From Methanobacteriota archaeon (GTDB taxonomy: Archaea; Thermoplasmatota; Thermoplasmata; RBG-16-68-12): a stretch of DNA of 5,591 bases. The translations under genes and the position numbers were made by a program. The DNA lies in assembly GCA_005878635.1 (NCBI GenBank), contig VBLS01000125.1, forward strand, positions 1 to 5,591. The letters are read 5' to 3'. Position 1 is the stretch's first letter, and the number at the start of each line of letters is the position of its first letter. The notes beneath the pieces are model-generated. The model searched no databases, had not been told where the DNA came from, and was given only the letters and a program-made list of their open reading frames with translations. Shown piece by piece: positions 1 to 3,922 of the stretch.

Positions 1-1
1 C

Positions 2-64
2 GAGAACACCTATACACAGGTCGTCCTGAACGTCGTTAAGGAGGAACGACGCGTCCTTCTATAG
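2..64 (+). CDS. C-terminal tail of an upstream gene (partial, product unknown)
   Basis: An open frame enters from the left edge and ends at TAG 62-64, giving 20 codons that finish in KEERRVLL. The other two plus frames stop earlier (TAA at 37-39 and TGA at about 27), and their third positions are poorer in G/C. About 13 of 20 codons here end in G or C, as expected for this genome. The tail mixes a hydrophobic stretch with a charged Lys/Glu/Arg cluster. It is too short to assign to a family. The same-strand neighbour begins about 70 bases later behind its own TATA-like box, so this gene is probably a separate transcription unit. The reading frame is likely but not certain. Confidence 0.5.
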   Translation, partial: ENTYTQVVLNVVKEERRVLL

Positions 65-88
65 AATACGAGGATTGCCTACACAACG

Positions 89-95
89 TTTATCC
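89..95 (+). promoter_or_regulatory. TATA-like box for the zinc-ribbon/NfeD/flotillin operon
   Basis: TTTATCC lies in the AT-richest part of the 65-134 gap. Archaeal TATA boxes are centred about 25 bases before the transcript start, which would place the start near 117-119. That gives a leader of about 16-18 bases before ATG 135, just long enough to hold the Shine-Dalgarno motifs at 121-133. The same heptamer occurs on the minus strand before the four-TM gene (3891-3897). No clear BRE is seen beyond an AA pair at 85-86. Motif call only. Confidence 0.5.
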
Positions 96-120
96 TGCTA
101 GGGCCGAATATTGTGTCTGG

Positions 121-133
121 GGAGCGTGGAGGG
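121..133 (+). promoter_or_regulatory. Shine-Dalgarno region deciding the zinc-ribbon start
   Basis: GGAG at 121-124 (10 bases before the ATG) and GGAGGG at 128-133 (1 base before it) precede ATG 135. The upstream in-frame TTG at 111 has no such motif and would lie before the transcript start predicted from the TATA-like box. Both points favour ATG 135. The spacing of each copy is slightly off the ideal 5-8 bases. Confidence 0.5.
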
Positions 134-134
134 C

Positions 135-644
135 ATGGCCGACCTCCTGAACTTCAATCCGAACCGCAAGCTCGAGTTCGACTCGGGCCGGCCCTTGGAG
201 TTCGATGCCCGCCGTCCTCTCGAGTTCGACGCGGGCCGGGATCTGGAGTTTCAGCCGAATCGAGACTTGGGTTTCGGCCGCCGCGGGGTCGTGTTCCGCG
301 GATACGTTTGCCCCATCTGCGGTTCCTTGGTCACGGAAGATGCCAAGCGCTGCACGGAATGTGGGGCCGTGTTTGACCCGGCTCCGAGGTCCGCGCCCCC
401 TGCCGCGGTCGCACCCGCGAAGTCCTCTTCGCCTCCAGCGAAATCCTTGAAACCGACCGCCCCGACGGCGAAGGGAGCTACGCCCGCGTCGACGGTCTAC
501 TGCCCCTTCTGTGGCGTGCGCCTGAAGAAGACGGATGGATTCTGCTGGAATTGCGGAGCGAAGATGGGCGGGGGATCGGAGGCCGTGAAATTGCCGCCTC
601 GGAAGACGCAGCCGGTGACCCGCGATTGGCGGGAGCGACGGTGA
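135..644 (+). CDS. Double zinc-ribbon protein with N-terminal octapeptide repeats
   Basis: This is a 169-residue soluble protein. Residues 5-52 form about six tandem octads with the pattern L-[EGN]-F-[DQGN]-x-x-R-x, for example LEFDSGRP and LEFDAGRD. A CPIC-x10-CTEC zinc ribbon follows (Cys59, 62, 73, 76). A Pro/Ala/Lys/Ser linker (about 82-120) leads to a second ribbon with the same spacing, CPFC-x10-CWNC (Cys123, 126, 137, 140), and a basic tail. Two four-cysteine knuckles joined by a flexible linker are typical of double zinc-ribbon proteins, which usually mediate protein or nucleic-acid contacts and are not enzymes. No transmembrane segment or signal peptide is visible. It is the first gene of the operon, and its TGA ends 4 bases before the NfeD ATG, so translation is probably coupled. 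I start at ATG 135; a TTG at 111 would add eight residues. The function is unknown. A role as adaptor or regulator of the flotillin module is inferred from context only. Confidence 0.88.
   Translation: MADLLNFNPNRKLEFDSGRPLEFDARRPLEFDAGRDLEFQPNRDLGFGRRGVVFRGYVCPICGSLVTEDAKRCTECGAVFDPAPRSAPPAAVAPAKSSSPPAKSLKPTAPTAKGATPASTVYCPFCGVRLKKTDGFCWNCGAKMGGGSEAVKLPPRKTQPVTRDWRERR
147..290 (+). repeat. Six-unit 24-base (octapeptide) tandem repeat inside the zinc-ribbon gene
   Basis: The translated units are LNFNPNRK, LEFDSGRP, LEFDARRP, LEFDAGRD, LEFQPNRD and the degenerate LGFGRRGV. The protein pattern is well kept while the codons differ: Leu is CTC, TTG, CTC, CTG and TTG, and Phe is mostly TTC with one TTT. 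This indicates selection on the peptide and not a recent DNA slippage event. The array ends directly before the first zinc ribbon. Confidence 0.85.
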
Positions 645-648
645 GCCG

Positions 649-1176
649 ATGGCGATCCTCGGTCTGAGCCCCTACACCTGGGTCATGATCGCGTTCCTGA
701 TGCTCCTCGTCCTCGTATTGATTCTCGGGGACATCGGCGGGATCGACTTCGACCACGACATCAGCCCGGAGGTGGACCTTGGACTGAGTCCTCTCAGCCT
801 GCCCATCGTCGCCTCCTTCGGGACCGCGTTCGGCGGTTTCGGCACGATCTTCGAGACGGTCGGCTTCGGGCCCATCGTCACTCCGATCCTCGCCGCGGTG
901 TTCGCCGTCCTGGTGTCGGGCGGCCTGTACGTCGTCATGCTGAACCTGTTCGTCAAGAGCCAGGCCGAGACGCGGGTCGACCTGGCGACCCTCGTGGGGT
1001 ACAAAGGGCAGGTGATGATCCCGATCCGCCCCGGTCAGCCCGGGCAGATTGTGGTCGTGACGGAAGCGCGCGGACGCACACTCTTGCAGGCGATCTCCGA
1101 CGACGTCGTCGGGACGGACGAGCATGTGGTCGTCGACTCGATCGTCGGCAATTCGGTCAAGGTTCACAAGATCTAG
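649..1176 (+). CDS. NfeD/YuaF-like membrane protein with OB-fold tail
   Basis: This 175-residue protein matches the short NfeD (YuaF/YqiJ-type) plan. TM1 is at about residues 11-27, followed by an acidic exposed loop (DIGGIDFDHD, 28-37). A Gly/Phe-rich second hydrophobic segment lies at about 50-69 and TM3 at about 76-102. A soluble C-terminal beta-rich domain (about 112-175) begins LVGYKGQV and has the alternating Val/Gly pattern of the NfeD OB fold. The ClpP-like protease domain of long NfeD proteins is absent. In bacteria such proteins are encoded beside flotillins and work with them at the membrane, and here flotillin follows after 12 bases. ATG 649 lies 4 bases after the previous stop, with GGTGA (640-644) as the likely ribosome site overlapping that stop. 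The family call is firm. The physical partnership with this flotillin is inferred from the operon. Confidence 0.9.
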   Translation: MAILGLSPYTWVMIAFLMLLVLVLILGDIGGIDFDHDISPEVDLGLSPLSLPIVASFGTAFGGFGTIFETVGFGPIVTPILAAVFAVLVSGGLYVVMLNLFVKSQAETRVDLATLVGYKGQVMIPIRPGQPGQIVVVTEARGRTLLQAISDDVVGTDEHVVVDSIVGNSVKVHKI

Positions 1177-1185
1177 GGAGGGAGG
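1176..1185 (+). promoter_or_regulatory. Strong Shine-Dalgarno for flotillin
   Basis: GGGAGGGAGG starts at the last base of the NfeD stop codon and ends 3 bases before ATG 1189. It is the most purine-rich ribosome site in the window. It suggests flotillin is translated strongly on its own and not only by coupling. Confidence 0.6.
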
Positions 1186-1188
1186 AAC

Positions 1189-2664
1189 ATGGCAGGAGAA
1201 GACATTCTTGGATTCGTCATTCTGGCAATCGTGGGCGTCGTGTTCGGGACCGTGCTGGCTTATGCGAGCCGCTACAAGAAGGTGCCCCCGAACATGGCGA
1301 TGGTGGTCTATGGTCGGCGGCAGAAGGCGATGGGCGGACGCGGCTACCAGGTGAAATCCGGTGGCGCGAAGTTCATCGTGCCCATCTTCGAGTCGGTGGA
1401 GTGGTTGAGGCTCGACGTCAGGACCCTCGACCTCGTCGTCACGGACATCGTGACGGACGTGAAGCGGTCCGGGGCGAAGATCAACATCAAGGCCGTCGCC
1501 CAGGTGAAAATCTCTTCCGACGAAGCGACCTTGAACACCGCGGCGGAGAACCTGCTCGGGAAGACGGAACAGCAGGTCGACGAGATCGCCCTCAAGACCC
1601 TCGAAGGACACGTCCGTGGGGTCTGCGCCACCCTGACGGTCGAAGAGGTGAACTCGGACCGTGACGCGATTGCCTCGAAGATCCTCGGCATGGCCGGCAA
1701 CGATCTGAGGAACATGGGGATCGAAATCCGGTCCTTCGTGATCAAAGAGATCGAGGATGCCCAGGGCTACCTGGACGCCCTCGGCGTGAAGCGGACCGAA
1801 GAAGTCAAGCGAGACGCCCGGATGGGAAAGGCCGGCGCGAACCGCGAGGCGACGATTGCGGAGGCCCAAGCCGCCCAGGAGGCGGAGAGGGCGAACGCGA
1901 GCGCCGAGGCGAACGTGGCCCAGTTCCACCGGGACCGCGACATCATCAAACAGCAGTCGGAGACCCAAGTGGAGCTCGAGCGCGCGAACAAGGAGATCGC
2001 CTTCCAGCTTCAGACGGCGAAGCGGCAGCAGGAACTGATCGTCGAGCAACGGAAGATCGACATCCGCGCGAAGGAGCAGGAAGTGCTCGTCCAGCAGCAG
2101 GAAGTCAAGCGCCGGGAACAAGAGCAAGAGGCCGCGCAGGTCGTGCCCGCCAAGATGGCGGCGGATGCCGTGGCGGCCACGGCGGACGGCGAAAAGCGGA
2201 AGCTGATCATCACCGCGGAGGGGGAGAAAGAGCGAGCCATCCTCGTGGCGGAGGGGGAAAGGGAACGCCTCTCCCGAACCGCCGCGGGGGAAGCCGAACG
2301 CATCCGGCAGGAAGGGACCGCCGAGGCGGACATCATCCGGCTCAAGGGGGAGGCCCAAGCCTATGCGATCAAGGCCACCGGTCTCGCCGAAGCCGAGGCG
2401 ATGCGCGCGAAGGCGGAGGCCTGGGAGCAGTACGGTCGAGCCGCGGTGACGCAGCTGATCGTCGAGAAGCTCCCGGAGATCGTCGCGAACGCCGCGAAGT
2501 CCCTCGAGACGACCCAGAAGCTCATCATCATGGGCGAACGCGGGCCGTCCCAACTCGTCGGCAGCGTCGTGGACATCGCCGCGACCGCGCCGGCCCTGGT
2601 GAAGGCCCTGACCGGGATGGATCTCTCCGAGCTCGCGGGCAAGCTGAAGGACATCGCGAAGTGA
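1189..2664 (+). CDS. Flotillin (SPFH/Band 7 membrane-microdomain scaffold)
   Basis: The protein has 491 residues, a normal flotillin length. A single N-terminal hydrophobic segment (about 5-26) anchors it. It is followed by KKVPPNMAMVVYG (30-42), the usual entry to the SPFH domain, which runs to about residue 200. A long charged coiled coil (about 201-411) holds the Glu/Ala repeats typical of flotillins, and its last part is a regular 11-residue repeat (331-407). The C-terminal 80 residues carry the conserved LPEIVANAAKSLE-like segment and an Ala/Leu-rich end. Flotillins oligomerise on the inner membrane face and organise protein-lipid microdomains; this is family knowledge. The partner NfeD-like gene lies directly upstream and a 54-codon ORF directly downstream. 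The start ATG 1189 is supported by a strong Shine-Dalgarno motif. No frameshift or missing domain is seen. A 760-codon frame on the opposite strand is a shadow. Confidence 0.95.
   Translation: MAGEDILGFVILAIVGVVFGTVLAYASRYKKVPPNMAMVVYGRRQKAMGGRGYQVKSGGAKFIVPIFESVEWLRLDVRTLDLVVTDIVTDVKRSGAKINIKAVAQVKISSDEATLNTAAENLLGKTEQQVDEIALKTLEGHVRGVCATLTVEEVNSDRDAIASKILGMAGNDLRNMGIEIRSFVIKEIEDAQGYLDALGVKRTEEVKRDARMGKAGANREATIAEAQAAQEAERANASAEANVAQFHRDRDIIKQQSETQVELERANKEIAFQLQTAKRQQELIVEQRKIDIRAKEQEVLVQQQEVKRREQEQEAAQVVPAKMAADAVAATADGEKRKLIITAEGEKERAILVAEGERERLSRTAAGEAERIRQEGTAEADIIRLKGEAQAYAIKATGLAEAEAMRAKAEAWEQYGRAAVTQLIVEKLPEIVANAAKSLETTQKLIIMGERGPSQLVGSVVDIAATAPALVKALTGMDLSELAGKLKDIAK
2179..2409 (+). 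repeat. Seven hendecad (11-residue) repeats in the flotillin coiled coil
   Basis: Residues 331-407 divide into seven consecutive 11-residue units without gaps: TADGEKRKLII, TAEGEKERAIL, VAEGERERLSR, TAAGEAERIRQ, EGTAEADIIRL, KGEAQAYAIKA and TGLAEAEAMRA. Small residues and Glu recur near positions 2-5, and aliphatic residues near position 9. An 11-residue period points to a coiled coil with little or right-handed supertwist instead of a classical heptad coil. Confidence 0.7.
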
Positions 2665-2671
2665 GGGAGCG

Positions 2672-2836
2672 GTGAATCCGGCCGTCGAGTGGTCCGTCGG
2701 GAAGGACCCGGACCTCATGGTCGAGGTCTGGTCGACGGCCGCCCTCACGGAGGCGGTCATCGAAGCGCTCCTCGAGGATCCCCAGAAGTTGCAACTGGCC
2801 CTCGAGGCGCTCGGCCCCCGTCCGCGGCCCGCGTGA
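2672..2836 (+). CDS. Small acidic ORF closing the flotillin operon
   Basis: A GTG-start frame of 54 codons begins 7 bases after the flotillin stop, preceded by GAGGGAG (2663-2669), and ends at TGA 2834-2836. The peptide opens MNPAVEWSVGKDPD and continues into a predicted amphipathic helical segment (about residues 23-47, rich in Leu, Ala and Glu) broken at Asp36-Pro37. It ends in a PRPRPA tail. It has nine acidic and four basic residues, no Cys and no membrane segment. Roughly 49 of 54 codons end in G or C, matching the genes around it. Spacing, codon use and the ribosome site all support a real gene. I recognise no family. Its position suggests a small accessory subunit or regulator of flotillin, which is inference only. 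It is convergent with the PRC-barrel gene, with 18 bases between the two stops and no clear terminator hairpin or T tract there. Confidence 0.65.
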   Translation: MNPAVEWSVGKDPDLMVEVWSTAALTEAVIEALLEDPQKLQLALEALGPRPRPA

Positions 2837-2854
2837 CCACGCTCGGCGACGTGA

Positions 2855-3091
2855 CTAGAGATTCATCACGACGACGTCTTTGACGGAGCGCATTCCCTGG
2901 AACGGCAGGACGATGCGCCCTTCCGGGTCCGTCTTCAGTCCCTTCGTCGGCGTGTTCTCGGCCGGAGCGACGAGGACGTCGGACAACTTCCCGCTCTTCG
3001 TGTTCACGATGAAGTTCTCGATTGTGCCGAGGATCTGACCGTCGTTCGTCATGACCGTCTTACCCCGGAGCTCGGTGGCAAATTTCTTCAT
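2855..3091 (-). CDS. Small PRC-barrel domain protein
   Basis: The 78-residue protein is essentially one PRC-barrel. ELRGKTVMTNDGQILG (7-22) is the signature first strand-turn-strand, IVNTKSGKLSDVLV (28-41) the next, and GRIVLPFQGMRSVKDVVVM (58-76) the closing strands. Stand-alone PRC-barrels of about 80 residues are common in Euryarchaeota. Some, the CdpB proteins of haloarchaea, act in cell division with SepF, and the N-D-G-x-x-L-G and VPF-like motifs here are compatible with that group. Sequence alone does not prove the role. The start chosen is ATG 3091, preceded by GGTGAT (3095-3100). An in-frame GTG at 3133 would add 14 residues that look unlike the domain. The upstream gap (3092-3205) holds a weak TATA-like motif and a 13-base palindrome, so the gene probably has its own regulated promoter. 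Confidence 0.85.
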   Translation of the reverse strand: MKKFATELRGKTVMTNDGQILGTIENFIVNTKSGKLSDVLVAPAENTPTKGLKTDPEGRIVLPFQGMRSVKDVVVMNL

Positions 3092-3100
3092 CCCATCACC
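3092..3100 (-). promoter_or_regulatory. Shine-Dalgarno deciding the PRC-barrel start
   Basis: Read on the minus strand the bases are GGTGATGGG, directly before ATG 3091. GGTGAT matches the archaeal anti-Shine-Dalgarno complement and supports this start over GTG 3133. Confidence 0.5.
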
Positions 3101-3150
3101 CGCATCGGTGTGGGCCCACCGCGGCACCGCCACGATGGCGTCCCATCCCT

Positions 3151-3163
3151 TGTCTGACAGACA
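3151..3163. promoter_or_regulatory. Perfect 13-base palindrome, candidate operator
   Basis: TGTCTG-A-CAGACA is a perfect 6+1+6 inverted repeat in the 114-base gap before the PRC-barrel gene. It lies 11 bases downstream (on the minus strand) of the TATA-like CTATTT/AAATAG motif, so it would cover the expected transcript start. A dimeric repressor bound there would block initiation. As RNA it could only form a 5-bp stem with a 3-base loop, so a DNA site is the better reading. Confidence 0.4.
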
Positions 3164-3174
3164 TCCGACGCACG

Positions 3175-3180
3175 CTATTT
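3175..3180 (-). promoter_or_regulatory. Weak TATA-like motif for the PRC-barrel gene
   Basis: AAATAG, read on the minus strand, is the only AT-rich hexamer in the 3092-3205 gap. A start about 25 bases on would fall near 3151-3153, giving a leader of about 60 bases. The match to the archaeal TATA consensus is poor, so this is tentative. Confidence 0.3.
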
Positions 3181-3205
3181 GAAGATTCCGCCACGATCGT
3201 TCGGC

Positions 3206-3868
3206 CTAGGGAGCGGGGCGCATGACGGTCGCACTTGGCACCATCGCCCGGAGGCTCTTGAGGTATGGGAGGACGGCGCCGCCCACTCCCAGGACGACCC
3301 CGACGAGGAGGAGCCACCATCCGAGCCCGGGACCCCAGGACCACGTCATCCCCGACGACGGCTCCGCGGATCCCCAGAAGCCTCCGACCGTGAAGGTCCC
3401 GATGTCCGTCGTCGCGGCTCCAGGGATCGCGACGATCGGGTAGAAGAGGGCGAAGAGCGCGACGCCGAGGACGACCAAGCTCAGGATCAGGAGGTTCGCG
3501 GGGGGCATCTTGCGGGAGAACTCAAAACGGAAGAGCCCGAGGGTCAGGCCGAGGACGACGAGGTACACGACCTCGAGGACGTAGGCATTTCCCGCGACCC
3601 GGGCCGTCTCCGAGTACGAGAACGCGGGCGACGAGTACGGCAGGATCGTCGTCAGGCTCCAGACGCCGCCGCTGTAGTGGTCGGCCGTGAAGGTCACCCA
3701 GCCGAAGGAACCGATGTCGTGGTTGACTCCGACCGTCCGGCTGAAGGACCAGAACGGCTGGACGAGGGACACCAACGTGAAGAGGATCGCGAGGCCGATC
3801 ATGAAGAAGGACGATTCGACCAGAAGGAACAGTTGGAGCTTCGTCCGCAAGCGTGGAACGAGGCGCAT
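3206..3868 (-). CDS. Four-transmembrane protein with an internal duplication, function unknown
   Basis: This 220-residue protein has four hydrophobic segments at about residues 13-36, 96-113, 125-147 and 183-203. A short basic N-terminus (MRLVPRLRTK) predicts that both ends are cytoplasmic. The two outside loops (37-95 and 148-182) are rich in Gly, Ser, Thr and aromatic residues. Both loops carry the same landmarks: LF-[TA]-L in the preceding helix, then DIG-[ST]-F (51-55 and 155-159), then SG-x-x-WS (66-71 and 172-177). The protein therefore looks like two copies of a TM-loop-TM unit. It has no cysteines and no recognisable catalytic residues. The plan of four helices with a long first loop recalls claudin-like proteins, but the claudin GLW-C-C signature is missing, so I do not assign that family. 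The start ATG 3868 has GAGGG (3872-3876) before it. It lies 54 bases after cdc48 with its own TATA-like box. Confidence 0.8.
   Translation of the reverse strand: MRLVPRLRTKLQLFLLVESSFFMIGLAILFTLVSLVQPFWSFSRTVGVNHDIGSFGWVTFTADHYSGGVWSLTTILPYSSPAFSYSETARVAGNAYVLEVVYLVVLGLTLGLFRFEFSRKMPPANLLILSLVVLGVALFALFYPIVAIPGAATTDIGTFTVGGFWGSAEPSSGMTWSWGPGLGWWLLLVGVVLGVGGAVLPYLKSLRAMVPSATVMRPAP
3323..3457 (-). repeat. Second copy of the internal repeat in the four-TM protein
   Basis: Residues 138-182 (LFALF... DIGTF... SGMTWSW) align with residues 29-76 of the same protein (3641-3784; LFTLV... DIGSF... SGGVWSL). The distance between DIG and SG is 15 residues in the first copy and 17 in the second. The second copy has a shorter stretch before DIG. 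Confidence 0.5.
3641..3784 (-). repeat. First copy of the internal repeat in the four-TM protein
   Basis: Residues 29-76 hold the end of TM1 and the outer loop with DIGSF (51-55) and SGGVWS (66-71), the landmarks that recur at residues 155-159 and 172-177. Confidence 0.5.
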
Positions 3869-3892
3869 TGTCCCTCGAAACGAAGGACTTGG

Positions 3893-3899
3893 ATAAAAA
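3893..3899 (-). promoter_or_regulatory. TATA-like box of the four-TM gene, overlapping a T5 tract after cdc48
   Basis: On the minus strand the 54-base gap after cdc48 reads CCCTTTTTATCC. TTTTTAT is a TATA-like box whose expected start (about 25 bases on) lies near 3870-3872, giving an almost leaderless transcript. The five T residues, 24 bases after the cdc48 stop, also resemble the oligo-T signal that ends many archaeal transcripts. One element may therefore serve both purposes. Confidence 0.45.
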
Positions 3900-3922
3900 G
3901 GGTCGGATACAAGCCGCCGGAA

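Noticed and set aside
111..134. TTG 111 as the start of the zinc-ribbon protein.
   Set aside because: It has no Shine-Dalgarno motif, would lie before the transcript start predicted from the TATA-like box, and adds eight residues outside the repeat array.
1344..1745. A 133-codon minus-strand frame inside flotillin.
   Set aside because: It is antisense to the SPFH domain, is Ser/Arg/Thr-rich and has no ribosome site or domain.
478..2760. A 760-codon open frame on the minus strand across the zinc-ribbon, NfeD, flotillin and small-ORF genes.
   Set aside because: It is antisense to four well-supported genes. Its translation is low-complexity and rich in Arg, Asp, His and Leu, as expected from the complement of GC-rich coding DNA, with no recognisable domain.
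2837..2854. A possible bidirectional terminator between the convergent small ORF and PRC-barrel gene (CACG...CGTG).
   Set aside because: It has only a 4-bp stem with an 8-base loop and no T tract on either strand, which is not enough to call a terminator.
3110..3119. Ten-base palindrome GTGGGCCCAC and an overlapping 5-bp stem (3106-3110 with 3117-3121) in the PRC-barrel leader.
   Set aside because: It is pure GC-rich symmetry with no further support. Such palindromes are frequent by chance in this base composition.
3092..3133. GTG 3133 as the PRC-barrel start, adding 14 residues.
   Set aside because: The extension does not look like part of the domain, and ATG 3091 has a GGTGAT ribosome site directly before it.
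3206..3868. Assignment of the four-TM protein to the claudin family.
   Set aside because: The topology is similar, but the family's GLW-Cys-Cys loop signature is absent and the protein has no cysteines at all.
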